In this document: positions 1 to 10,418 of the stretch, in pieces | How positions within the stretch are numbered: position 1 is the first letter of the stretch | Layout: each line of letters starts with the position of its first letter | NCBI GenBank assembly: GCA_964019695.1 | Contig: CAXHUL010000236.1 | Span: 62,001 to 126,000, forward strand | Direction: 5' to 3' | DNA length: 64,000 nucleotides | From: Loripinus fragilis | Lineage: Eukaryota; Mollusca; Bivalvia; Lucinida; Lucinidae | The notes under the pieces: generated by a model | The model's input: only the letters and a program-made list of their open reading frames with translations | Told to the model about the DNA's origin: nothing | Databases searched by the model: none | Translations under genes and position numbers: made by a program

Positions 1-728
1 ACTGACGAATAACCTCCACTGACCCGTATAAGCCATGTTTTATTTATATCGTTAGGTTCACTTGGGGACTAATTCAAAGAGGAGCGGCAAAAACACACCA
101 AAATTCCATCTAATCCCAGCCTATACAAAAACTCACATTTATGTGGGAAAAATTAATTCAATTACGCGGTCTATATCTAAATTCATTTCTCTAATTAATA
201 TTTCAATTAAAATCACCATTAAAGAATAATTAGCAAAAAACGGGGGTCACTTAAGTTCTGGAAACACTATAGATCCAAAAGTATCTTTTTGTTTGCTTTT
301 TTGTTTTTTGTAGCATAGTGGGATTAGTTTTATGGATCAGTTTCGAAAAACTATAAAACCTAACCCTTGTCCTGCTGATCTTGTATTTACACTTTTTTGA
401 ACACTGTAGATCCAGATCAGTAGGATTCTGACAAAGCTGTCTGATCATGATTCACTCACTGTTTTCTGCTTTGATTGAAAATAAATTCTTGCATCTGGAA
501 TACTCCAGGCTAAGAGGATAAAATTGGGGAGGAGTATATAAAAAATTTTCAGCATGACAAGGGTTAATTATGTGCCAGTCAATGTTTTTTGTTTATATTT
601 GAGTGCTCTGTGTTCTTTTTGAAAGCTTCTGTGTTCAAGTGATTCATTAGACGGACATAGCTACCTTAATATGTAAACTAGCACCATTTATACAGTAGAT
701 GTTTGTGTCACAATTTAAGATATAAATT
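1..728. other. No gene; holds one palindromic MITE (about 359-567)
   Basis: Between 359 and 567 the ends read approximately TTAACCCTTGTCCTGCTGA and TCAGCATGACAAGGGTTAA, with TTAA as probable target. A related copy lies at 40850-41060. The flanks are AT-rich with no coding signal. Confidence 0.5.
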
Positions 729-940
729 TGAGCCGCGGCAAGAGATTTCCAACAATGTGGTATGTGCGACCAGCAAATGCTCAGTCCAGCCTGCGCATAT
801 GCGCAGTCTGATCAGAGCCTTTGCTAGTCACTGGCCAAACATCGTTTGGAGTTTCTAAACCTCAAAGGAAGCTGCACAGGCTAGTTTGAGTCTATACTTG
901 TCAAAATACCACATTGTTGGAAATCACATGTCACGGCTCA
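729..940. repeat. MITE family A, copy 1
   Basis: Terminal inverted repeats of about 30 bp (GAGCC..CATGAGATTTCCAACA and its complement) enclose a centre with TGCGCATATGCGCA and CTGATCA palindromes. Other copies are at 47490, 56534 and 57586. No coding capacity. Confidence 0.8.
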
Positions 941-1140
941 TTTAAGACTTTTTTCACCTGGTGATCAACATTAAGGAAACCAGACAAGTTTTTCTTGATT
1001 ATTTTATAATGTGATATATTAATGTCCTCCTTACTGAGCTATGCTTTGTGAATTCAGGCATCTTGGCATATGAAAAGAGGAAATGGATTTTCATATGAAT
1101 TATTAATTTCAAGCCTCTAGAAAAGAGGGTACAGTTGAAA

Positions 1141-1371
1141 TTGTTTTTCTTATTTATCAATCAAACATGTTGTGGTAACTCTAGACGCTTCTTTTGAGCA
1201 CCCAAAACTGATGGATAAGAAAATAATAACAATTTTACGTTCAAAATGTTTGTAATCTAGACCTATGATTTTAACAATGGTAAACCAAGTATTCTCACTG
1301 CATAGTTTGACTATAACATGTGGTGTGTTTTCCTTCAAAAATGTCCCCAAAAATATAGATCTAGGGTGCAT
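1141..1371. repeat. MITE family B, incomplete copy
   Basis: It matches half of the palindromic family found complete at 51165-51350: CTTATTT..CAA, then TTCTTTTGAGCACCCAAAAC, then GATGGATAAGAAAATAAT. The central palindrome is degraded here. Confidence 0.6.
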
Positions 1372-1410
1372 TTAGGAAGTGAAAACCCCCATCTTATAGC
1401 TGAGTAGGTA

Positions 1411-1619
1411 TACAGTAAAACCTGTCTAAAGCGGCCACTCAAAAAGAAGAACAAAAATTGTTTTTCAAGACCGGTTATCGCTTAATGCAGGTCAAAAGTA
1501 TTGCAGAATGCTCCAAGAGAGCATTCTGCAATACTTTTGATTTCATTAAGCTACCATTTGTCTTCAAGACCTTTGTTTTGTCTATTTTTGTGTGACCGCT
1601 TAAGACATGTTTTATTGTA
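1411..1619. repeat. Tc1/mariner-type MITE, copy 1
   Basis: The ends are TACAGTAAAACCTGTCTAAA and the complementary TTAAGACATGTTTTATTGTA, with a central palindrome GAATGCTCCAAGAGAGCATTC. A second copy is at 50493-50706. The TA ends and TIR form suggest a Tc1/mariner superfamily. Confidence 0.75.
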
Positions 1620-1706
1620 GTAGTCACATGAAAGAGCTACATCAAAAAAAAATATATTTCATTTTTATGCTATTCATATTATATTCTTCTATTTCTTCTG
1701 TTTAAG

Positions 1707-3915
1707 TTAGCACTGAATTCAGGGCCATATGATGGATTTTTATTTTATGTTATCATATAGCCCTGATTTTTTAAGCCTCTATCTTTTCCCTTACTGTTTG
1801 CGTGGACGTAAACCAACTTGAAAACACATTTCCAAACAGTGTCTTCCTCAAACACTACTCCATTTTGTATGTTTATAGGTTTATCTATATGTTGCTATTT
1901 GGTTTGCCGCTGATGCATACCTGATTAGTTCTAAAAAGATAAAATACTCCTGTCCACACAGAATGTTTACACTATTTGTTTTCAAAACATGGCGTCATTT
2001 TTGTCTTCTGAGCTGAAGAGCATGCTTTTTCTGTGGGAAACTAAAGTCATGCACGAATTTGTTTTGGTATTTTATGTACCGACAATGACCCGTTCACTTT
2101 TCGTTTTCTGAATACACAGATGTTTTAACAACATTAAATACCAAAATCAGACTTATATAATGTTTTCTTTTACCTTCCTTATTATCATAATTGGCCAAAA
2201 ATTGATCATACCTGGTCTGTTGAGATTAAAATAATCCAATACCATCTCACCATACATTTGGTACATATAGAAATTTGCAAAAAAGATGACCAATTACCAA
2301 TCTAACTGGAGCCGCTTTTTACCAATTTGTTGACATCGAGAACTACCCAGTTGGATATGTACAAACTGTGTCCGAGGAGTTCTTTATGGCAATGGATGGG
2401 ATCCTTTTTTGTGCATACAGGTTGATTTTTATGGTGACCTCTCTCACCATTTGTAATAGGTTTTCTTTTAATATCTGATGAATGTCAACGAATAAAGGTC
2501 AATCTTCAACCTAGTATGCAAATTTTTCACCCTGGTTCTGTATTCCGACGGATGTCACTGGATAGAAAATTGACTACTTTCAGATAAGGAATTCCCCCAC
2601 TTCCACTAACAGGAAATACATAGAAAAAAAATGCCAAATGATTTTGCATATTCAAATAATGACATCATTCTACAATTCTAATCTTAAACCATTGCGCACA
2701 TGTTCAAAACGAAGGTCAAAACACACAATGTCTCTATATAAGATTCACGTGGCGCCTTAAAAACGATGGGCACCAATTGTGTGTATTGACTGATAGCCTA
2801 ATTGAACATAAGCGTGTGCTAGTAAAGCTATTCAGCTTGCAGCAAGGTTAGCCATGATATAAAAAATATTTTCCTTCACTAATATCTTATTGATCACTGT
2901 GCAAAAGTAATTTGATTCTGATCTTTCCAATCCATCGCTTCTTGTCGTAAACAAGCTGACCCCCTCTCGGTTCAGAGGTCAATGTACTCTTGCGTTAGCT
3001 TGCTTCTTTTGGCGGGAAACTTGTCACGTGAGCACATGATCAGAATAACAATTGTCCGCCATGTTGGAAAAGTCCATTTTCAGTCTGATTATGACATTTT
3101 GGGACATGACAAAGCTTCCTTTCCGAAAATTGGATTTATATAGTGTAATATGGGTGGGGTATGTGATTGTTAAGGATTTCTGTCAAGTAAGTATCTCATT
3201 TTCTTTGGCATGCTATATTAAATTGAAATCAAACCATTCTTGGAAATCGACTTTCATTTTCTGAAATAGGTCACTACTCGTTATAAATTAATAGAAAATA
3301 GGGGGCGCTACAATGCACAATAATACAGAAACGAGACTGCTGCGAGCATACCAACATTGAGTAAGTTAACAGAATCGATAACTAACAATTTTGCGCTGAT
3401 TTTCAAAATTCAAACACCTACTTGTTTCTTATATTGTGCAAAATCCACTGTTAATGTTATTCTTATAATGTACTGAGTTTTTGAAAAAGTGCTGGCATCC
3501 CTTACCTAGTCATGGGGAGTATGACCAGTACGTTTTTTTTTTATAATATATTCTCAACGTTTTAATAAGTTCGTCTCATCAATTTAACATCCGAAATTTA
3601 TCGCAAAAACGTCATCACCCCTAACTCGTGAAAAGCATGCAAAATGGCTGCGATGTGCCGAAAAACAACAACAAGAACATAATATTACAGATTGCATTGA
3701 TCGTGTCACAAAAACGAAGCCAATGGTAACATTTTTATAACTTTGGTTGTGTATGTAAAACACATGAAGAAGTCTGAATAGTTGGATTGTCAAAGAAACG
3801 AGTTTTTCCCAAAACAAAAGGGGATTCCATCACTGGTCAAGATAGAGCACAAAAACACTGCGACTTTAGATTCAGCCAGTTCGAAAAAAAATCTAAAGTC
3901 GCAGTTCTGCAACTA
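1707..3915. mobile_element. Element E, copy 1 (2209 bp) with perfect 9-bp target duplication
   Basis: The element is flanked by CTGTTTAAG at 1698-1706 and 3916-3924. A second copy at 30642-32841 matches end to end with a few percent difference by eye. Each end carries a 15-bp stem-loop (1719-1766 and 3857-3905); no convincing long terminal inverted repeat is present. The only ORFs are short and match nothing I recognise, so it looks non-autonomous. A 9-bp duplication fits Mutator-like transposons (8 bp plus a shared C would fit hAT). Confidence 0.8.
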
Positions 3916-4339
3916 CTGTTTAAGTATGAAGGTAGCCAGTTTTGTAGTTTGCTTTTGCTGAAAACTTCTGTTACACTGATTTATGTCACTAATGACAATT
4001 TAAATTACATTAGGGCCATTTTATACAAAAAAACATGTTGGTGTATATGATCAAGTAAGACGCAAACCAGACTGATCAGCTACAGAGACTAGCATGACCA
4101 ATGTAAAGTCAGATGGTCTAATCCCTTAGTACATGGTCTAATCCCTTAGCAGTGAAGAGCAAAACATTATTGTCAGACTGCTCGGGTGTGTGGGCTGGAC
4201 TCCCTAAGGTGATCACATATGGCCAGTTTTTCATAAGGTGGCTAGTACAATATCTGACTTTTTGAATAGCTTCAGTTTCATTTATTTGTTTGCTATCATT
4301 AAACACACGCCACGTCAATTTTAAGGATGAAAATAATTT

Positions 4340-4588
4340 TTAACCCTTTGTATGCGAGAAACTCCTAAACGGGTACCTTTCACATACGGTGAAGACCCAG
4401 ATAAATTGCCACATAATGCGGCATTTCATCAAGGTCTACACTGTTTAAGGTAAAAAAGATCTTCAGGCAAAAAATACAATATTTTTTTTAAATTACAACC
4501 CGACACCCCTAGATATATACAATGGACCATCCCAAGTTTATTGTATCAAACCACAGAAGGGAGAACCCATTAGTATACAAAGTGTTAA
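4340..4588. repeat. piggyBac-like MITE (TTAA target), GTATAC type
   Basis: The ends are TTAACCCTTTGTATGCG and GTATACAAAGTGTTAA. A close copy is at 55358-55628. The TTAA target and CCCTT terminus fit piggyBac-derived MITEs. Confidence 0.65.
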
Positions 4589-4767
4589 CTTGATAGCAGC
4601 TTGGGAATAAGACATTATCAACGAAAATGAAAATTCATTTGATATCAGTATTATTATTTGATGCTTTTTGCTCATTTGTAATGTAATAAAAGTCATATTG
4701 CATAGAAATTTTTGTAAATGATTGATAGTTATTGTGTAGATTATGTAAGAAGCCATATTAAATACAT

Positions 4768-4991
4768 TATATGGGCCTCGACGCCAGAAAACCTGTCTTC
4801 GGGGTTTGCGAACAACACAGGTGCTGACCAGCCTGCGCATCCACGCTATCTGATCAGCGCATTTGCTTTTTGTAAACTTCCTACAGATGAAATTTCAATT
4901 TTCAAGCTAGTCTCTGTAGCTGAGGATACTGGTTTGAAACTGGTTTGTAAGAAACCTCGAAGACAGGTTTTCTCGCGACGAGGCCCATATT
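4768..4991. repeat. MITE family C, TIR about 38 bp
   Basis: ATATGGGCCTCG and GAAAACCTGTCTTCG at the left are mirrored at the right by CGAAGACAGGTTTTC and CGAGGCCCATAT. The interior contains the GACCAGCCTGCGCATC..CTGATCAG palindrome. A fragment recurs near 47211. Confidence 0.75.
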
Positions 4992-5367
4992 TGTGTAACA
5001 ATTCGCAACCTGAACTCTTTAAGAGGGAAAAACCCTCATCTTTTTTTCTCCAAAAATATATATAAAGATGTAATTCCTTGAAATTATGCTTTAATCAGTA
5101 ATAGTTGGGTCACAGGGCTTTGGCCCATCACTTCATCCATGTGAATGGAGAACTGTCAGATAAATCTGACAGTGCAAAAGCAAAGCTATATTAATTTGGT
5201 TGACATGGTCTCTATGTTCCAAGGATAAGTAATACTGCTGCCATGAAATGTACTATCTATATATCTTGTTATTCGGTCTAGAAATTGGCTCTTATTATCT
5301 AACTCTTTTCAACAGTTGTATAATCCTGAAAGTTGTGATTTTGTGAAACATTAGGGCATTTCTACAT

Positions 5368-5565
5368 TTACTCTTTGCCTGCTTGTGTAATCTGCTGGCA
5401 GCCTTTGCAAACACTTTGGATCCAGAAAAAAAGTCGGACCTGATCTGGATCCGAACTGTCTGACACTCAGACAGTATCCCTGAAAGATTTTTTCGATATC
5501 ATTGATTTTGAACAAAAATCAGCAGACAACATTAAATATTACCCAACATGCAGCGAAGTATGTAA
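5368..5565. repeat. piggyBac-like MITE, GATCTGGATCC type
   Basis: It opens with CTCTTTGCCTGC and has the central inverted pair around TTTGGATCCAG and CTGATCTGGATCC. It belongs to the family at 6502, 37804, 39879, 45343, 45590, 54750 and 63559. Confidence 0.6.
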
Positions 5566-5743
5566 CCATATTTTACTGATCTCAATGTATCTTACACAGA
5601 TCTAATCAGATGGCTTTTGGACCAGCTGGCTTAAGCTGATTAGTGTCTGCACTATTTCCCATTTTTTGTTATGGCCTATCGTAGGATGATTCACTGAAAG
5701 TATCATGCCTTGATTCCTGATGATTTCTTATTTTGAATATACA

Positions 5744-6052
5744 CATGCGCGGATCCAGAGTGGGGGACAGGAGGTCGGGATCATCCCTGAAAAATCACAA
5801 AAATAAAGGGTTTCTTAGCAATACTGGTCCGGATCCCCTGAAAATCACAAAGCTGCCAAGCCAGCATTCCATGTTGGGCCATCATTGGCACGCCAGCGAA
5901 ACGCCATTTAAATGGCGTTTGGCTGGTGGGCCGATGATGGCTCAAATAGTGTTTCACTGACATGTCGATGATGGCCCACTTATAGTGGTATATGGCTCTC
6001 TTCCCACATCAAGTAAAAAAAAAAGTCAATGTTGGACCCCCTCTGACAAAAC
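5744..6052. repeat. MITE family D with nested palindrome
   Basis: It starts CATGCGCGGATCCAGAG and contains CCTGAAAAATCACAAAAA and TTAGCAATACTGGTCCGGAT as in the simpler copy at 44256. Inserted in it is a palindrome (about 5873-5942) centred on CGCCATTTAAATGGCG with arms GGGCCATCAT..ATGATGGCTC. Confidence 0.7.
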
Positions 6053-6501
6053 TTGATTGTATGATTTACCTTTAAAAGTTAATTAATTCCTTCAGCTAGT
6101 TAATAAAGTTTCCATGCTCCATCACTGGGGTATTATTCGTTTTAAGGGGTCAAAGGTTGGAATGTCATTATTCTATCTTATTAAACAGTGCAGAACATGA
6201 TGTGATGTGATGCACTGTTCTGTGACATTTTATCTGGCTCTACAATGTTTATCACTATACTGGTTTTAGTATACGAAGGGTAATCAAGTCCTCAGTTCTC
6301 GGGAGATGGCCTAATTTACTCAAAAAAGTCACAATTCGGATGAAAATAAAGTTGACTTCATGTGAATCATCTACAAGCAGATAATTTACATGAATTCTTA
6401 AACCTTATTTGTACCAAAGATGAAAAGAATAGTGCACAAAGGTGTTGTCAATGGCAGTTATGATTGGCACTTTGAGCGTCCACATTTTATGATATTGACC
6501 T

Positions 6502-6722
6502 TTAACTCTTTGCATGCTGCGTAATTCTTCATGTTTTTTGTTGTCTGCATGAATTTATGAACTGTACCTTTTTCAAAATATTCTTTCAGGAATATCACCA
6601 CAGTGTCAAACAGCTTGGATCCGGATCGGGCCCCACATTCTGTCGGGCCTGATCTGGGTCCAAGCTGTTTTCAAAGATCATCAGCAGACAACAAAATTCA
6701 CCGCTAGCAGGCAAAGAGTTAT
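6502..6722. repeat. piggyBac-like MITE, GATCTGGATCC type
   Basis: Bounded by TTAACTCTTTGCATGC and GCAGGCAAAGAGTTA. Its centre pairs CTTGGATCCGGATCGGGCC with GGCCTGATCTGGGTCCAAG. Confidence 0.7.
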
Positions 6723-6980
6723 GGTTCACATTTTATGATATTGACATTTAATTGGACATTTAATACATGCTGATGAAAATATGGGAATTGTAATAAAAAG
6801 AAGACTTACCAATATTGTGTTTGTATTACTCCACCAGTATTATAGGGAAAGGGGGTTGTGGATAAACTGTTTGTAAACCAACTGTAGCAGATTTGGTGGT
6901 TTTCTTTAGCTCTATCTGATGGATTATGGAACCTTTTCTTTGTTGATCACATTGGTTGGTTCTCTGTGGTGATGTATAAA

Positions 6981-7212
6981 TAGAGGATCTTACATGAGTG
7001 CACCTCTTTTTATTGAATTTATTAAATGAGTTGAGGAAAAGTGATAAAATGGTAGGCTAGCCGAGCATTTTATCGTGTTTTCACAACAAGAGCATGAATG
7101 TTAGATTATATTTATCACATGACATTAAAATTACTTAAAAATCGAAGTTTTGGCAAAAAAAAAAAAAACATCAAGATTTTGCCATCTTTTACACAACGTT
7201 ATAATAGAAGTC
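6981..7212. repeat. MITE family E
   Basis: It opens TAGAGGATCTTACATGAGTG and includes ATTTATTAAATGAGTTG and CACATGACATTAAAATTACTT. Related copies are at 19020-19378, 57425-57860 and 60420-60960. It is AT-rich with arms around the AAGTGATAAAAT..ATTTTATC pair. Confidence 0.6.
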
Positions 7213-7555
7213 ATAATGTTACGTTATTAAATCTGTAAATCGATTTTATTGCATAGCATTATATCAATCCAGATAAAATGAGTTAGGAAGCCACCATGTG
7301 GGCTAAACAATTTATGTGTATTGGCACACATCAAGAACAATAATACTGCTGCACTATCTTTATAAGTTTTATGTATTCTTTCAAAATGAATGAAATATTG
7401 AATCAAATTAACTTGATAAATTGACTTCAGATTGCAAAAAGGCATAAAATGAAGTTAATATTGTTTAATATATTTACCTACAGATAGTAGTCTTTTTTTA
7501 TCACCAAAGCTGCAGATGAAAGTCTTGACCAGATTGCTAAATATAAAAATACCTA

Positions 7556-7625
7556 AAACATTGACCAGATTGCTAAATATGACCTTTGAAAGGTCATATT
7601 TAGCAATCTGGCCAATGTTTTATAT
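7556..7625. repeat. Near-perfect palindrome
   Basis: ACATTGACCAGATTGCTAAA is followed by TATGACCTTTGAAAGGTCATA and the exact complement of the first arm with one difference. Part of the arm is also repeated just upstream (7526-7548). Confidence 0.7.
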
Positions 7626-7796
7626 CCTAAAAAGTGAGTATGATCAGAAAATGCCAATATCCCAGACCAACCCATGGCACCACGAGGAAGAGGCATTAGA
7701 AGATAAACACATACAACTAAAGTAAAGCAACCAGCTATGTCTTCCTCAGTGAGATGATTGTTAAACTAGAAAGAACACAAAACTAGGGCACTCACA

Positions 7797-8213
7797 AAAT
7801 AAGAAAGGAGGCAAAGATCAGGAAATGATACAATCGAGTACCACACCTGGCCCAGGACACCACATAGGAAAGTGACAAAAACACAATTTCACATCACAAA
7901 CAAGAACCAAGAGGTTAGCCCTTCCCCAGCAGGTGACAATAAGACAGCAATGAACAGACGCGAAAGCTTGACAAATACAAGACATAAATAACACAAATGA
8001 TCCACAAAAGAAGTACCCCCTTGGAACGGTCAGTAAAGTATTTTACTGGAGGGCTTAAACCGGTTTCAGGGGGCGCCAACATCACTTATCCATGCATCAT
8101 CTAGAACATATAAATCAAGATATAAAAAGGAGATAAAGCAAAGATAAGTACTCAACAGTACATAAAACTGAATACCTGAGCAAAAGAAATCCAACGGGTA
8201 AACCCCGGTGGGC
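7797..8213 (-). repeat. Penelope-type element 3' region, copy 1
   Basis: It is about 420 bp that also occurs at 8764-9249, flanking an RT relic in direct orientation. On the minus strand it ends with TGTGGTACTCGATTGTATC and TTCCTGATCTTTGCC. Truncated copies occur at 10066, 17505, 18736, 24962 and 55705, so it behaves as the 3' end of a retroelement. Confidence 0.65.
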
Positions 8214-8720
8214 CTGACAACAGCCAAAGCATCAGGCCCCTACCATCTCATCAATAGAATAAGCCTTTAAGTCAGAGCCGTCTGAAGTCCGACCCACCAG
8301 CGTGCAATTAAAAAGGAAAGCGAAGTTGCCAGCCATGATTGGGTTGACCACCAAGCATGCAGTCTGTTGCAATACATTAATTTTTTAGCCAATCTTTTTA
8401 TAATGAGAAATTATTTTAATGAAAAGTGCTGAAAAATTATTAGAGCCAACAATCTTCTTTAATTTATACACCAAGTCACCACAGAATTCAGGTTCCGAAA
8501 GTCCTTGGTGCAAGAGAGAATTAAGTCCAACTTGGAATTTAGATATCAAATCATAGCATCGTCTATAAAATTTAGAAAATATTTTGCAAAGTTTATGATA
8601 TTGATAGCCTTGTTTAAGAAGTTTCTAAGTTAACAATTTATTGCAAGTGTTGAAGTCAGCAACATAGCTAGATGCTCTAGCAAAACGAATGAGTTGAGAG
8701 ATATAGAAGTGAAGCTCCCT
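8214..8720 (-). pseudogene. Penelope-type reverse transcriptase, C-terminal relic
   Basis: The minus-strand reading includes YISQLIRFARASSYVADFNT, LLKQGYQYHKLCKIFSKFYR, LHQGLSEPEFCGDLVYKLKK and QTACLVVNPIMAGNFAFLFN, with two in-frame stops. I recognise this as the C-terminal part of the RT whose YLDD core is at 15154-15165. It is probably Penelope-like (a DIRS-type origin is less likely). It lies between two direct copies of its own 3' region, the tandem arrangement typical of such elements. Confidence 0.65.
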
Positions 8721-8763
8721 TTGCAATATGCTATAAGACTTGCTGCTAACCCACCAAAGCCTG

Positions 8764-9249
8764 CTCGTGAAGTAAGGGTGCAAAGATCAGGAATCGATAC
8801 AATCATGTACCATACCTGACCCAGGATACCAATCGGAAAGTAACAAACTCACAGTAAGACACCACAAATGAGAGTCATGAGGTCAACCCTTTCCCAGCAG
8901 GTGACCACAAGGCACATATAAACAGACGCGTACAAAGGCATAGCAAACACAAGTCATAAAAACATAAAAGATCCACAAAATCAGTACCGCCTTGGAACGG
9001 TCAGTAAAATATTTTACTGGAGGGCTTAAACCGGTTTAATTGTGCACCAACCTCACCCTTAGTTCAGATGTGGATCAAGACACATAGATGTTTGGTTTGC
9101 ATGAAACACCCCTAACATATCAATGCATCATCTCCTAGAACATATGAATCAAGATATAAAAAGGAGATAAAGCAAAGATAAGGACTCAACAGTAAATAAA
9201 ACTGAATACCGGAGCAAAAGAAATCTAACAGGTAAACCCCAGTGGGCCA
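8764..9249 (-). repeat. Penelope-type element 3' region, copy 2
   Basis: A direct copy of 7797-8213 with about 65 bp extra. It includes GGAACGGTCAGTAAAATATT, AAGATATAAAAAGGAGATAA and GGTAAACCCCAGTGGGCC. It lies upstream of the relic at 8214-8720 in the element's own orientation. Confidence 0.65.
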
Positions 9250-9299
9250 CAAAGCTACAAACTCGTTATAAGGATTATCAACAGATAAGAAGATTCATC

Positions 9300-10040
9300 G
9301 GTTGGTTGTGCTGTTATATCAGACAACCATTGCAATATAAAACGTATTCCTGATGGTTCATCTATTTTCACTGCTGGCGCAAAAGCAGTTGGTCTCGCTT
9401 TAGATTTTATTAGAACTTGTGATTATTATCTTTTCTGACTGGCTTTCGGTGTTGAAAACTATGGACAATGCAAGCTCAAAGAATCGACAGATTCATAAAC
9501 TTTTCGAAAAATGTCACAGAGAGCTGGTTGCTTTGCTTAGTTTGTCTTTCTGATGTCTCGTGATTGTTGTGTGGCTCTTCCCAACGGTGCCATGGGTTTG
9601 TCTGCAGTTTGTGATTGTGGTATTTCCTGATCATACTATTTTAGCTAATATTGAAATTGTTCTCTGTTGGATTCCTAGTCATATAGGCATCATCACAGGG
9701 AATGAAAAGGTAGATATACAAACAAAGCATCTCTTGCATTAGATCAAACGTATTTTAAAATTCCCTTTTCCAATTTTAATCCACCTTTCAATAAATATAT
9801 CTTGTATCTGTGGCACACATCATGGACAAACGTCTTGATATAAAAACTAACTATATATAAATATCCACCAGTTATTCAAAACATAAAAGAAGAACTTGTT
9901 TTGACTCGAGCCCTTTTAGGCCATACAAGAGTCACACATTCATACTTACCACTTGGAGAGGAGCCGCCACAATGTGTTGGTTGTGATGCACCATTTACAG
10001 TACGTCACTTCCTTTTGGAATGTCATGATTTTTCACAGAT
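9300..10040 (+). pseudogene. LINE RNase H and C-terminal zinc-knuckle relic
   Basis: Readable pieces are RIPDGSSIFTAGAKAVGLAL, LFSD-like residues, IVLCWIPSHIGIITGNEKVD (RNase H fold motif CWIPSH.GI.GNE) and ELVLTRALLGHTRVTHSYLP with CVGCDAPFTVRHFLLECHD (zinc-knuckle tail). These match the C-terminal half of I/Nimb-type LINEs. Frames are broken by stops and by an inserted repeat at about 9530-9645. Confidence 0.7.
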
Positions 10041-10065
10041 AATATATAAATATTACCAAAGTTAG

Positions 10066-10165
10066 AAAGAGCAAGGATTAAGAATCGATACAATCAAGTA
10101 CCACTCCTGACCCAGGATACCAAATGGGAAAGTAACAAAATCACAATAAATATCACAAACAAGTT
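10066..10165 (-). repeat. Penelope-type 3' region, fragment
   Basis: It matches the first about 100 bp of the repeat at 7797 (GCAAGGATTAAGAATCGATA, ACTCCTGACCCAGGATACCA) and follows the RNase H relic directly. Confidence 0.55.
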
Positions 10166-10329
10166 CATAATATGAAACAGTTATTTCAAGATATATCTGT
10201 TGATATCAGAATGATATTTTTAAAAGAAATCAATATTTTTAACAAAATATAATTATGTAAATGGTTAAATGATTCTTAACTTTTTTATCTTGTCAATCGT
10301 TTTTGCAACAATGCATAGTCTTTTTTGTT

Positions 10330-10418
10330 CAATCCACATAACCTTACACTAACACTGTTTGACGCCAATGACCCTCTAGGGCTGATGCGACGTTAAACAT
10401 AAACCAACCAACCAACCA
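10330..10418 (+). repeat. SINE 3' end with (ACCA)n tail
   Basis: GACGCCAATGACCCTCTAGG is followed by GCGACGTTAAACATAAACC and a CAAC tract. This is the usual 3' end of a tRNA-SINE; the head is missing. A similar tail lies at about 18712-18733. Confidence 0.45.

Noticed and set aside
3052..3264. Small gene sharing a C-terminus with the ORF at 31915-32187
   Set aside because: The shared residues arise because both lie in copies of element E; the starts differ, there is no conserved frame beyond that, and no family match.
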